Source of the DNA: Bacillota bacterium
Lineage (GTDB): Bacteria > Bacillota > Dehalobacteriia > UBA4068 > UBA4997
NCBI GenBank assembly: GCA_017397935.1
Contig: JAFQHN010000010.1
Coordinates: 1-51,430 of the forward strand
Direction of reading: 5' to 3'
DNA length: 51,430 nucleotides
Each line of letters opens with the position of its first letter. Positions within the stretch are counted from its first letter, which is position 1. Position numbers and translations under genes: made by a program. The notes below the pieces were generated by a model that had not been told where the DNA came from, searched no databases, and was given only the letters and a program-made list of their open reading frames with translations. Of the stretch, positions 43,081 through 51,143 are shown one piece after another.

Positions 43081-43470
43081 TTATTGCATCATAAAATACC
43101 CCAGCAAATCCAGCTTATCAATCTCACGGTCACAGATCTCCGTTAAATCAAAGTTCAGCGTGTTGGCCAGCGCGGCGGCATAAAACAGCAGCGCTCCCAA
43201 TCTCTCCTGCAATTCCAGACGGCAGTTGGGGCAAAGCTTCGTCAAATCATCGCCCGTCGGCAGCGCCTTCAACTGCTTCCAATCGGCGTTTTCGGGCAGG
43301 GGCAGCTTATCGGTGCCCAACTTGGCGCAGCCGCAGGTATTGGCAGCGGCCAGCAGGCTTTGCTGCAAGCGCAGACAGTTTATTTGCATTTGCAGCAAAA
43401 TTTGCAGGGCGGCAGGGTTCACAACCAAATACTCATCAGCTTTCTGTTGCAGGTCAAGCAGCTTGTTCAT
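43081..43470 (-). CDS. Small helical protein, possibly a degenerate MazG-like fold with a Cys4 site
   Basis: 129 residues, not confidently recognised. N-terminal LLDLQQKADEYLVVNPA and C-terminal ERLGALLFYAAALANTLNFDLTEICDREI resemble the first and last helices of MazG-like nucleotide pyrophosphatases, but the acidic metal ligands (ExxE and ExxD) are not there. In their place are cysteines C32, C46, C48, C80 and C83; the CGC...CPNC set could bind zinc. AAGGAGG precedes the ATG at 43470. A single gene on the minus strand between radA and carD. Confidence 0.6.
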   Translation of the reverse strand: MNKLLDLQQKADEYLVVNPAALQILLQMQINCLRLQQSLLAAANTCGCAKLGTDKLPLPENADWKQLKALPTGDDLTKLCPNCRLELQERLGALLFYAAALANTLNFDLTEICDREIDKLDLLGYFMMQ

Positions 43471-43607
43471 AATCAAAAACCTCCTTGTCGGGTGGACAAA
43501 ATCGGGGTGCCAACGGCTTGTCGGTTATAATTTATGCGGCGTTTGTGGCGGTGGTCATAATCTGCCGCAAAATCGCATAATATAGCCCATGATGAGGAGG
43601 CGGTTTG

Positions 43608-44108
43608 ATGTATCAGGTGGGGGATAAGGTAGTTTATCCGGTACACGGTGCCGGCGTGGTAGAGGCGATTGAGCAGCGCGAGGTGGATGGCCGCAGCCGT
43701 GATTATTACATACTGAGCCTGCCGTTCAGCGGCTTAAAGGTGGCGGTGCCGTTGGATGAGGCAGGCAGACTGGGGCTTCGGCGGTTGATGAGCGCAGGCG
43801 AGGCTGACCGGGTGATGCAGATTTTGGAGGGGGTGGCGGAGTCGTCTTTTGCACCGCCCGAAAAATGGAATCATCGCTTTCGGCTGCTGGTGGATAAGAT
43901 AAAAAACGGCGATGTCTGCGAGCTGGCCGAAATCGTGCATAATCTGGGCGAGAGGGAGAGCAAAAGACCGCTGGGTGCCGGTGAGAAACACCTGTATGAG
44001 CAGGCCAGAGAGATTTTGTTCAGCGAGCTTTGGCTGCTGAAAGACGGCACCGAGGCTGCAAGATGCAATTTATCGGCCCGCATAGAAAGCTTGCTGGATG
44101 AAAAATAG
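43608..44108 (+). CDS. carD: CarD-family transcription factor
   Basis: 166 residues. The N-terminal Tudor-like RNA-polymerase interaction domain (MYQVGDKVVYPVHGAGVVEAIEQREVDG...YYILSLPFSGLKVAVPLDEA) is followed by a helical DNA-binding part (EKWNHRFRLLVDKIKNGDVCELAEIVHNLGERE). CarD proteins bind the RNA polymerase beta subunit and stabilise open complexes. GAGGAGG precedes ATG 43608. TATAAT occurs at 43526-43531 but without a convincing -35 box. Followed by a terminator, then the PIN/TRAM gene. Confidence 0.92.
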   Translation: MYQVGDKVVYPVHGAGVVEAIEQREVDGRSRDYYILSLPFSGLKVAVPLDEAGRLGLRRLMSAGEADRVMQILEGVAESSFAPPEKWNHRFRLLVDKIKNGDVCELAEIVHNLGERESKRPLGAGEKHLYEQAREILFSELWLLKDGTEAARCNLSARIESLLDEK

Positions 44109-44134
44109 CTGAATAATCAACAAAATAATATTTT

Positions 44135-44171
44135 GCGCACGGTTTGGTCTGGCCGTGCGCGCTTTTTTTTG
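44135..44171 (+). terminator. Intrinsic terminator after carD
   Basis: GCGCACGG (44135-44142) pairs with CCGTGCGC (44153-44160), followed by GCTTTTTTTT. Confidence 0.92.
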
Positions 44172-44271
44172 CCGGTGTGATTATTTTGGCAGGATTTGCA
44201 GCTGTGCTCATAGAAATAAACTCAGATGGATTATGTATGTTTTGGTATGGTCGCTTGGGGAGGCCTGATTT

Positions 44272-45396
44272 ATGGATAATAAAATTGAAACTTCTGCCCC
44301 GCAGGAAAAAACCAAGCTTTCCTGGCAGCGTCGAGTGAACAATGTTCTCTGCGTGCTGTTTTATCTGGCGGTTGGCGTGGGCGTTTTCTGGCTGGCTTTT
44401 CAGTTCTCCGAGGGTATGGATTTGATGGAGCGTATGCTGGCCATCTCGGTTACCACTTCCATCGGTGTAATGGTGGCCATTATGATTTTCTCACCGATTT
44501 TTAATGCGCTGGCGGTATTTTTCGGGCGGATTGTCAATCACCTTTTCAAAATGCCGCTGCAAGATATTGTTTGCGCGGTTTTGGGCCTGATTATCGGTTT
44601 GGTTATCGCCTCGCTGTTAAACGGTGTGGTCGGCAAAATTCCGGTCATCGGTCAGTATTTTGCGGTGCTTTCGCTGTTGTTTTTCTCATACATCGGTATG
44701 GTGGTGGCTTATCGCAAGCGCTCCGAGTTTATGGCGCTGTTTAACTGGCGTGCCTGGCAGAACAAAAACAGCGGTGCCGGTGTGCCGCCGCCTGCCGTAA
44801 ATGACAAGAAAATCCTCGATACCAATGTGATTATTGACGGCCGAATTGCGGATATCTGCCGTTCGGGTTTTCTGGAAGGTCAACTGCTGGTGCCCAATTT
44901 TGTGCTGGATGAGCTGCGTCATATTGCCGATTTGCCCGACGTTTTGCGGCGTAACCGCGGCCGCCGGGGGCTGGACATCTTAAACCGAATGCAGAAGGAG
45001 ATGCCCGGCCGCATTGAGATCATGGAGGTTGATTATCCCGAAATCGCCGAGGTTGATAATAAGCTGCTGCGTATGGCGCAGGATTTGAAGTGCCAGGTGA
45101 TCACCAACGATTACAACCTGGGCAAGGTGGCGCAGGTGCAGGGCGTTAAAATCCTCAATATCAATGAGCTGGCCGATGCGCTGCGGGCGGTGTGGCTGCC
45201 CGGAGAAACCATCTCGGTGAACATTGTGCAGGTCGGCAAGGAGCCCAATCAGGGGCTGGCATTTTTGGATGACGGCACCATGATCGTGGTGGAAAACGGC
45301 CGTCAGTATATCGGGCAGCAAATGGCGGTGGAGGTCAGCAGCGTACTGCAAACCTCGGCCGGGCGGATGATTTTTGCCCGCATTTTGGGTAATTGA
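44272..45396 (+). CDS. PIN/TRAM-domain membrane protein (YacL-like)
   Basis: 374 residues. Four hydrophobic segments in the first 150 residues, then a PIN nuclease-fold domain beginning KILDTNVIIDGRIADI with acidic residues at DTN, LDELRHIAD and ITNDYNLGKVA, and a C-terminal TRAM domain (PGETISVNIVQVGKEPNQGLAFLDDGTMIVVENG) that can bind RNA. Probably a membrane-tethered ribonuclease or RNA-binding protein; substrate unknown. GGAGG precedes the ATG. Upstream of ispD in many Bacillota. Confidence 0.92.
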   Translation: MDNKIETSAPQEKTKLSWQRRVNNVLCVLFYLAVGVGVFWLAFQFSEGMDLMERMLAISVTTSIGVMVAIMIFSPIFNALAVFFGRIVNHLFKMPLQDIVCAVLGLIIGLVIASLLNGVVGKIPVIGQYFAVLSLLFFSYIGMVVAYRKRSEFMALFNWRAWQNKNSGAGVPPPAVNDKKILDTNVIIDGRIADICRSGFLEGQLLVPNFVLDELRHIADLPDVLRRNRGRRGLDILNRMQKEMPGRIEIMEVDYPEIAEVDNKLLRMAQDLKCQVITNDYNLGKVAQVQGVKILNINELADALRAVWLPGETISVNIVQVGKEPNQGLAFLDDGTMIVVENGRQYIGQQMAVEVSSVLQTSAGRMIFARILGN

Positions 45397-45442
45397 TGGG
45401 CAATTTCAGTGAATTTTCAGGGTTAATTTTGGGGGATACATT

Positions 45443-46171
45443 ATGCAGGTTGCGGTGGTGGTGCTGGCGGCCGGCCAAGGGCGGCGCATGGGTGCCAATA
45501 TAAATAAAATTTTTCTGGATCTGGCGGGTAAGCCGGTGCTGCTGCACTCGCTGGAAGTTTTTCAGCGGGCGCCGCAGGTCAGCCAGATTGTGGTGGCGGC
45601 TGCGGCGGATGAGCTTGAACAGATAAGTGCATTGCTGGCGGCAGGCGGCATTACCAAGGCCAAAACTGTGGTGGAAGGCGGCAGTACCCGTCTGCGCTCG
45701 GTGGCGGCGGCCCTGCCGTATATCAGCTGTGCGGTGGATTTGGTGGCCGTGCATGACGGTGCGCGTCCGCTTATCTCGGCGGAGGATTTTGCGGCGGTGC
45801 TGGCGGCGGCTGGGGATGTTCGGGTGGCCGGTGCGATTTTGGCGGCTCCCGTTACCGATACCATTAAAACGCTCTCTGCCCCCACCGATAAAGGCCGCGG
45901 CGAGAATTTGGGGCTGGTCAGCGGCAGTCTGCGGCGGGATTTGCTGTGGCGTGCGCTGACCCCGCAGGTTTTTGCCATTGAGCCGCTGTTGGAGGCTTAC
46001 TCCACGCTGGATAAGGATTTTACCGATGATGCGGCGCTGCTGGCGGCGGCCGGTAAGGATATTGCCCTGGTTTGGGGCAGCGAGGAGAACATTAAAATCA
46101 CCACGCCGCTGGATTTGCGGCTGGCTGAGCTGATATTGAAGGAGCGTGAGCAGAATTGCCAAGCAGAATAA
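45443..46171 (+). CDS. ispD: 2-C-methyl-D-erythritol 4-phosphate cytidylyltransferase
   Basis: 242 residues. Third step of the MEP isoprenoid pathway, joining CTP and [29 protein letters not shown] holds the CTP-binding loop, [11 protein letters not shown] is the family signature and VTDTIKTL and [11 protein letters not shown] follow. Start ATG 45443 with a GGGGGA SD. Overlaps the region before ispF; together they make consecutive or near-consecutive MEP steps. Confidence 0.95.
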   Translation: MQVAVVVLAAGQGRRMGANINKIFLDLAGKPVLLHSLEVFQRAPQVSQIVVAAAADELEQISALLAAGGITKAKTVVEGGSTRLRSVAAALPYISCAVDLVAVHDGARPLISAEDFAAVLAAAGDVRVAGAILAAPVTDTIKTLSAPTDKGRGENLGLVSGSLRRDLLWRALTPQVFAIEPLLEAYSTLDKDFTDDAALLAAAGKDIALVWGSEENIKITTPLDLRLAELILKEREQNCQAE

Positions 46172-46179
46172 ATTGCGGT

Positions 46180-46653
46180 ATGCGTATGGGTATCGGCTAT
46201 GATGTGCATCGGCTGGTGCCGGGGCGTGATTTGATTTTGGGCGGACAAAACATCCATTATGAGAAAGGCCTGCTGGGCCATTCCGATGCTGATGTGCTGA
46301 CCCATGCCATTATGGATGCTCTGCTGGGGGCGGCTGCGCTGCCTGACATCGGCAATCTGTTCCCTGATAATAACCCTGCTTATAAGGGGGCGTGCAGCGT
46401 GGATCTGCTGCGGCAGGTGGTGAATAAGATACAGGCGGCAGGCTATGAGATCGTTAATGTGGACGCTGTGGTGATGGCCGAGCGCCCCAAGCTGGCTCCG
46501 CATATTCCGGCCATCCGTGAGAATCTGGCGGCGGCTATGGGCATTTCGGCGGCACAGGTTGGCGTAAAAGCCACCACCACCGAGGGGCTTGGTTTTGTCG
46601 GCGAGGGGTTGGGTATTTCCGCACAGGCGGTGGCTCTTCTAAGCCAAATTTAA
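46180..46653 (+). CDS. ispF: 2-C-methyl-D-erythritol 2,4-cyclodiphosphate synthase
   Basis: 157 residues. Cyclises CDP-ME 2-phosphate, step five of the MEP pathway. [20 protein letters not shown] (metal Asp and His), [37 protein letters not shown] and [16 protein letters not shown] are diagnostic. ATG 46180 chosen (family starts at the GIGYDVH strand); TTG 46156 would overlap ispD by 16 bases. No strong SD, so translation is probably coupled to ispD. Confidence 0.95.
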   Translation: MRMGIGYDVHRLVPGRDLILGGQNIHYEKGLLGHSDADVLTHAIMDALLGAAALPDIGNLFPDNNPAYKGACSVDLLRQVVNKIQAAGYEIVNVDAVVMAERPKLAPHIPAIRENLAAAMGISAAQVGVKATTTEGLGFVGEGLGISAQAVALLSQI

Positions 46654-46663
46654 TTACATATAA

Positions 46664-46694
46664 GGCGGTGCGGCGTGGTCTGCACCGTTTTTTG
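46664..46694 (+). terminator. Intrinsic terminator after ispF
   Basis: CGGTGC (46666-46671) pairs with GCACCG (46682-46687), followed by T6. Confidence 0.8.
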
Positions 46695-46702
46695 TTTGCG
46701 GC

Positions 46703-46731
46703 TTGTCAAGCAGGGCAAAAGGTGATAGAAT
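46703..46731 (+). promoter_or_regulatory. Promoter of mltG
   Basis: TTGTCA (46703-46708), 17-base spacer, TAGAAT (46726-46731). Confidence 0.65.
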
Positions 46732-46809
46732 AAAATTGATTAAAAATCGAATAAAATCGGTTTGGGATAGTGGTAAGTGTATTGGCTGATATAATAAGGA
46801 AGTGTTTTT

Positions 46810-47844
46810 ATGGCGAACAAAACCTCCAAGAGGAAGTTGAAAAAGCAATTCGCGGCGGCTTTTGCGCTGCTGCCGGTGCTGATTGCGGTGCTGGGCGTGT
46901 GGCTGTACCTTGTGCCCGCGGCGGTGCAGCTGGATGAGCCTGTTACTGTGGTGGTCGATAAGGGATTGGGCTCCAAGGCGGTGGCTGCGCGTCTGGCCGA
47001 GGCCGGTGTGGTAAAAAATGCCGATTCCTTTGTTTTCTATGTGCGAGGAGAGGGGGCCGAGGGCGATTTGCGCCCCGGAACTTACACCTTTAACGGCAGT
47101 GTGGATTATGCCGCCGTGCTGGCGGCCTTAAAACAGGGCAATCTGGCGGAGAACACCCAAAATGTGACCATCCCCGAGGGCAAAACCGTGCCGCAGGTTG
47201 CTGAGATTTGGGAGGAGGCAGGTCTTTGCACCGCCGAGGAATTTTTGCAGGCCTGCGCTGATATGTCTTTGCCGTACGATTATCTGCCGCCGACCGAGGA
47301 TTTTACAGAACCCTATAATCGCTTGGAGGGCTTTCTCTTCCCGGAAACTTATAATGTAAATATGGCTTGGGGGGCCGAGAATCTGGTAAAAATGCAGGTG
47401 GCCCAGTTCGATAAGCTGTGGACGGAGGAGCGTGCCGCCCAGGCCAAGGCGCTGGGTTATACTCCGCAGCAGCTGCTTACCGTCGCCTCGCTGATCGAGC
47501 GTGAGGCGCGGGTGGCTGATGAACGCCCCCTGATTGCCAGCGTGATCTACAACCGGCTGGATATTGGGCAGGCGCTGCAAATTGATGCCACCATCCAATA
47601 TCTGCTGGGAGAACAGGTTGACCGCGTGCTGTATGAGCATTTGGAGATCGACAGTCCGTACAACACTTATCTCTATGCAGGTCTGCCGCCTTCGCCCATC
47701 TGTTCGCCCGGTATCTCCTGCATTGATGCGGCGCTGAACCCGGCCGACACCGATTATTTTTATTACCGCACCAAAAATGACGGCAGCGGTAAACATAATT
47801 TTGCCAAAACCTATGCCGAGCATCTGGCATTTGGCAACGCATAA
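46810..47844 (+). CDS. mltG: Endolytic murein transglycosylase
   Basis: 344 residues. Cleaves nascent glycan strands at the membrane and may set glycan length. Basic cytoplasmic N-terminus, one TM helix (AAFALLPVLIAVLGVWLYLV), a LysM-like region, then the YceG domain with LEGFLFPETYNV, VASLIEREARVADERPLIASVIYNRLD (catalytic Glu) and YNTYLYAGLPPSPICSPG. AAGGA precedes the ATG. Followed by the U32 gene after 36 bases, a common order. Confidence 0.94.
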   Translation: MANKTSKRKLKKQFAAAFALLPVLIAVLGVWLYLVPAAVQLDEPVTVVVDKGLGSKAVAARLAEAGVVKNADSFVFYVRGEGAEGDLRPGTYTFNGSVDYAAVLAALKQGNLAENTQNVTIPEGKTVPQVAEIWEEAGLCTAEEFLQACADMSLPYDYLPPTEDFTEPYNRLEGFLFPETYNVNMAWGAENLVKMQVAQFDKLWTEERAAQAKALGYTPQQLLTVASLIEREARVADERPLIASVIYNRLDIGQALQIDATIQYLLGEQVDRVLYEHLEIDSPYNTYLYAGLPPSPICSPGISCIDAALNPADTDYFYYRTKNDGSGKHNFAKTYAEHLAFGNA

Positions 47845-47880
47845 TTCATAATTTATAACTCATAAATGGGAGTGATTTTT

Positions 47881-49212
47881 TTGCAGAAACCGGAATTGCT
47901 GGCACCTGCCGGTGATATGGAAAAATTAAAAATGGCTGTACGATATGGCGCGGACGCTGTTTATCTCGGCTCCAATGATTTCAGCCTGCGGGCGCAGGCC
48001 AAAAATTTTACCGATGAGCAGCTGACCGAGGCGATTGATTTTGCCCATAGCCATGGCGTAAAAGTTTATTTAACGGTCAATGTCTATCCGCAGGAGCAGC
48101 ATTTGGCCGACTTGCGCGCGCTGCTGGTCAAGGCGGCGGGCATGGGTGTGGATGCGTTTATTGTGGCAGACCCCGGTGTGTTCCGTATGGCGGCCGAGGT
48201 TGCACCGCAGGTACAGCGCCACATCAGCACACAGGCCAACTGCACCAACAGCCAGACTGCCGAGTTTTGGCGGGAGCAGGGTGCCAGCCGGGTGATTTTG
48301 GGGCGGGAGGTCAGCCTGGAAAACTGCCGCCAGATGGCTGCCCGGGTGCCGATAGAACTGGAAATTTTTGTTCACGGGGCAGTTTGTATGTCGTATTCCG
48401 GCCGCTGTCTGCTGTCCAGCTTTCTCACGGGGCGCAGCGCCAATCTGGGGGATTGTGCCCAGCCGTGCCGCTGGCAGTACCGCTTGGAGGAGGCTCGCCG
48501 CCCCGGCGCTTATATGCCGATTGAGGAGGACCGTTGGGGCTCTTACATCTTCAATAGCAAGGATTTGTGCCTGATTGAGCTGCTGCCGGAGATTTTGCAG
48601 GCCGGTGTGGCCAGCTTGAAGATTGAAGGCCGTATGAAGAGTGCCTATTATGTGGCCAATGTTACCCGCATTTACCGTCAGGCTCTGGATTCCTGCTGGG
48701 CGGTATGGGAAAATCTGGCGGAGAAATCCGCCGCTGCCTGCCGCCAAAATTGGCAGTTTGATGCCGATTGGCTGGCCGAGCTGGGCAAAATCAGCCACCG
48801 CAAATATTTTACCGGCTTTGCCCAAAGTGAACCCGGCGCCGAGGCTTATGTTTACGATACCACATACAGCTTCCGCGGTTATGACTTTGCCGGCGTGGTG
48901 CAGGATTACGATGCTGAGCGTAAACGGGTGCTGATTGAACAGCGCAACCTGCTGACACTGGGTGATGAGGTGGAGATAATTTCCCCCAAACTGCCGCCGC
49001 TGCCCTTAAAAATCAGCGGGATTTGGAGTGAGGACGGCGAGGAGCTGACCAGATTGCCGCACGCCAGGCAAATCGCCTGGCTGGCCTGCGATACCCCTTT
49101 GCCTGAGGGCAGTATCATCCGCCGTGCCGTGCCCGAGGAGCGCCGGCCCGAGCTTTCGGCCTGCTCTTTGCTGCAAAATGATACGGAAGGCGGGTGCAGC
49201 TGTAATGAGTGA
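47881..49212 (+). CDS. Peptidase U32 family protein, TrhP-like
   Basis: 443 residues. PELLAPAGDMEKLKMAVRYGADAVYLG opens a TIM-barrel-like fold; VHGAVCMSYSGRCLLSSFLTGRSANLGDCAQPCRW carries the conserved iron-sulfur cysteines; SLKIEGRMKSAYYVANVTRIYR follows. Relatives TrhP make 5-hydroxyuridine in tRNA from prephenate; the older peptidase label is doubtful. I took TTG 47881 as start because GGGAG lies eight bases upstream, while ATG 47866 overlaps that SD. The C-terminus ends GGCSCNE. Confidence 0.9.
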   Translation: MQKPELLAPAGDMEKLKMAVRYGADAVYLGSNDFSLRAQAKNFTDEQLTEAIDFAHSHGVKVYLTVNVYPQEQHLADLRALLVKAAGMGVDAFIVADPGVFRMAAEVAPQVQRHISTQANCTNSQTAEFWREQGASRVILGREVSLENCRQMAARVPIELEIFVHGAVCMSYSGRCLLSSFLTGRSANLGDCAQPCRWQYRLEEARRPGAYMPIEEDRWGSYIFNSKDLCLIELLPEILQAGVASLKIEGRMKSAYYVANVTRIYRQALDSCWAVWENLAEKSAAACRQNWQFDADWLAELGKISHRKYFTGFAQSEPGAEAYVYDTTYSFRGYDFAGVVQDYDAERKRVLIEQRNLLTLGDEVEIISPKLPPLPLKISGIWSEDGEELTRLPHARQIAWLACDTPLPEGSIIRRAVPEERRPELSACSLLQNDTEGGCSCNE

Positions 49213-49480
49213 CCGCCAACTGGATTTGACTATGCTTACTCGCCACGCTGATGAGCTGGTGTTGGTTAAGCTGCCGCCCGAGAAGATTGATTACCTCAAT
49301 AAAATTATTGAGGGGTATGATAATCTGGCCATGGTCAGCACTGTGGACGCCAAGGCCGCCCTGCTGGTCTGCTGGGTTACGGCCGATATGCGTCCTGTTC
49401 TGCTGAAACTGCTGGATAAGATACGCAGTGTAAAACTGCAAATTCTGGACGAGCTGCCGGCCGAATATTTACAAAATTAA
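49205..49480 (+). CDS. DUF4911 protein
   Basis: 91 residues. Small alpha/beta protein with LVLVKLPPEKIDYLNKIIEGYDNLAMVSTVD and a central LLVCWVTADM, which I recognise as DUF4911, a family commonly found after the U32 gene. The ATG overlaps the U32 stop by eight bases, so it is translationally coupled. Role unknown; DUF4911 is often compared with ACT-like folds, which I cannot verify. Confidence 0.8.
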   Translation: MSDRQLDLTMLTRHADELVLVKLPPEKIDYLNKIIEGYDNLAMVSTVDAKAALLVCWVTADMRPVLLKLLDKIRSVKLQILDELPAEYLQN

Positions 49481-49486
49481 AAAAAA

Positions 49487-49535
49487 GCCTGCTTGTGTCA
49501 TCACCGCCGATGACATTGAGCAGGTTTTGTTTTTA
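49487..49535 (+). terminator. Two-part intrinsic terminator
   Basis: CCTGCT (49488-49493) pairs with AGCAGG (49519-49524) and an inner TGTCATC pairs with GATGACA, followed by TTTTGTTTTTATTT. Confidence 0.85.
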
Positions 49536-49627
49536 TTTGTGCGGGGCGGCGGACAGGCACCAACCCACCATACGGCCATAAAATGTAATATGAATACTCC
49601 GTAGAGAGAAAAAGGAGGTCCATAATT

Positions 49628-50470
49628 ATGGCCAGAAAACTGTGTATGTGCAAGGATAAGCCGTTTTATCACGATTGCGAGTGCCAAAGCGGCAATTTGG
49701 GGGTAGAGGATATTTTTGATGATGTGATGGTGCGGGCCAGAGAGGCTGAGCTGTTCTACTGCTGTATGGTGGAGAAGGCCCAATGTGAGGTCGATAAAGA
49801 GATGTTCCGCCGTTTCAGCCTGGATGAACGCCGCCATTATGCCCTCTTACAGCAGATTTTGCGAGAGCTGACCTGCGAGTGTTATTGCGTGGGCGAGGTT
49901 TGCATTGAGGAGCCGCAGGGTTTCTGCAAGGCCATTAAGGTGGCCATCTATAACGAGATGCAGATGAGCAACGATTATGAGAATTTGGCCTGCTACCTGT
50001 GTGATATGGCCCAGCGCGAGATTTTGCTCAGTATGATTCAGGATTCGCGTAACCACGCCGAGCGTCTGGCAGAGTTGTACCAGTTTGCCCAGGATTGTGC
50101 CTGCCGTAATGTGGCCGGTGAGAACACCGAAAGCTGCGGCTGCAATAACAACTGCTGCTGCAACTGCTGCTGTATGCCCAACTGCGGTTGCTGGATGCCG
50201 GGCGGCGAGAACTGCGTGTGCGGCTGCATCCCCTTTATGATGCCGTGCTGTCCTCCCACCGATACCGGTGCTGCTGCCGAGGAGGAAGAAGAGGATTGCG
50301 GCTGCAAGATGTACTGCTGCCTGGATGATGACACCTGTCCCTGCGTTTGCGGGCATGAGATGAATATGAGAAAGAGCGGCCGAAACCCTGCCAAGGGCTG
50401 TGTAGCAGGGGCAGAGGAAAGTGTCTGCCGCAAGTGCAAGCCGGTAAGCAGCGGTTGGGGTTACCGTTAA
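49628..50470 (+). CDS. Cysteine-rich ferritin-like protein of unknown function
   Basis: 280 residues with 41 cysteines by my count (about 15%). Residues about 27-156 look like a rubrerythrin/ferritin-like four-helix bundle: E39/E41 on helix one, E67-x2-H70 (DERRHYALL) on helix two, E110 on helix three and D139...H143 (DSRNHAERL) on helix four; the second ExxH is degenerate. CMC and CEC pairs start the protein. From C157 on there are 27 cysteines in blocks such as CGCNNNCCCNCCC, CVCGC and CPCVCG, with an acidic EEEEED stretch. AAGGAGG precedes the ATG. Possible roles are metal storage, metallothionein-like binding or a disulfide-linked coat protein. Single gene with its own terminator. Confidence 0.8.
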   Translation: MARKLCMCKDKPFYHDCECQSGNLGVEDIFDDVMVRAREAELFYCCMVEKAQCEVDKEMFRRFSLDERRHYALLQQILRELTCECYCVGEVCIEEPQGFCKAIKVAIYNEMQMSNDYENLACYLCDMAQREILLSMIQDSRNHAERLAELYQFAQDCACRNVAGENTESCGCNNNCCCNCCCMPNCGCWMPGGENCVCGCIPFMMPCCPPTDTGAAAEEEEEDCGCKMYCCLDDDTCPCVCGHEMNMRKSGRNPAKGCVAGAEESVCRKCKPVSSGWGYR

Positions 50471-50473
50471 GTT

Positions 50474-50515
50474 TTGATGATGTAATATTGATGATGTAAT
50501 GTTGATGATGTGATT
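50474..50515 (+). repeat. Three tandem copies of a 14-base unit
   Basis: TTGATGATGTAATA, TTGATGATGTAATG and TTGATGATGTGATT follow each other just after the Cys-rich gene. Non-coding. Confidence 0.8.
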
Positions 50516-50554
50516 TTGGTGTATTATATGTGAGTGTGGGCGTGGATAAAACCG

Positions 50555-50590
50555 CAAAAGCGAGGCTGTATGTGGCCTCGCTTTTGTTGT
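50555..50590. terminator. Bidirectional terminator
   Basis: Perfect 12-pair stem CAAAAGCGAGGC (50555-50566)/GCCTCGCTTTTG (50575-50586) between the Cys-rich gene (+) and the XRE gene (-). Confidence 0.85.
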
Positions 50591-50594
50591 TTTG

Positions 50595-50837
50595 TCAGAT
50601 AATCTCCTGTTCCAGAGCATCAAATTCCGGTGTGGAGAAGAAATCACCCAGCGTCATATTCAAACCGTCGCACAGCTTTTTAATGGTAATAATGGAGATG
50701 TCCCGTCGTCGGTCATCCAGCAGACTGTAAACTGTGGAGGGTGTTACGCCGGATATGTTGGCCAGCTCATTGGGTTTTATGCGGTGCTGGGTGCATAAAT
50801 CACGAAATCTGGCGGCAACTGCGTCTTTTACTGTCAT
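50595..50837 (-). CDS. Small XRE-family regulator
   Basis: 80 residues, almost entirely one Cro/CI-type HTH: FRDLCTQHRIKPNELANISGV then TPSTVYSLLDDRRRDISIITIKKLCDGLNMTLGDFF. No ligand domain. ATG at 50837 has AGAGGTGAT just before it; that SD lies in the loop of a seven-pair hairpin (AATATCA/TGATATT, 50838-50857). A 30-base palindrome lies 35 bases upstream and is its likely operator. Confidence 0.88.
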   Translation of the reverse strand: MTVKDAVAARFRDLCTQHRIKPNELANISGVTPSTVYSLLDDRRRDISIITIKKLCDGLNMTLGDFFSTPEFDALEQEII

Positions 50838-50871
50838 AATATCACCTCTTGATATTAAATTGTAAAAAAAA

Positions 50872-50901
50872 TTACGCAAATGCGTATACGCACTTGCGTA
50901 A
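50872..50901. promoter_or_regulatory. Composite palindromic operator
   Basis: Two adjacent 12-base dyads, ACGCAAATGCGT (50874-50885) and ACGCACTTGCGT (50888-50899), centres 14 bases apart. The whole 30-base block is itself nearly a perfect palindrome with an inner GCGTATACGC. It lies between the XRE gene and the plus-strand promoter at 50894-50922. Confidence 0.75.
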
Positions 50902-50922
50902 AAATGGCGTATGTGTTATATT
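50894..50922 (+). promoter_or_regulatory. Candidate plus-strand promoter overlapping the operator
   Basis: TTGCGT (50894-50899), 17-base spacer, TATATT (50917-50922). The -35 box is inside the second dyad. Confidence 0.5.
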
Positions 50923-50928
50923 ATTAAC

Positions 50929-51110
50929 AGCAATATGGCAAAAAAATTGCCCAAATATTGCAAATATTGGGGAAAAGAGGTGAGAAAACTTAAAATTTGG
51001 TGAGGGTTGTGGTAGCATAGGTTGTGTGTGATGTGTAATTGGTTGTGTGGGCCAAAACAGAAAAATTTATCGTAAACGGGCAGAGGGCGCAGCGGCTTTC
51101 TGCCCGTTTT
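50929..51110 (+). ncRNA. Candidate small structured RNA, unclassified
   Basis: About 180 non-coding bases lie between the candidate promoter at 50894-50922 and a terminator-like hairpin at 51074-51109. It contains a GGCAA/TTGCC hairpin, a CAAATATTG tandem repeat (50952-50969) and a GT-rich stretch (about 50999-51052). I see no usable ORF longer than about seven codons (one starts at a GTG after GAGG). It does not match tmRNA, RNase P, SRP RNA or a riboswitch I know. Confidence 0.3.
51074..51110. terminator. Terminator-like hairpin upstream of birA
   Basis: Perfect 10-pair stem AAACGGGCAG (51074-51083)/CTGCCCGTTT (51100-51109). An overlapping outer pair TCGTAAAC (51070-51077)/GTTTACGA (51120-51127) could form instead. 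The T-run is short. Confidence 0.55.
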
Positions 51111-51143
51111 CGGCAAATTGTTTACGAAAGTGATGCTAAAAGG

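Noticed and set aside
46732-46800. TATAAT at 46790-46795 as the mltG promoter
   Set aside because: It is too close to the start codon and has no -35 box; the promoter at 46703-46731 is better.
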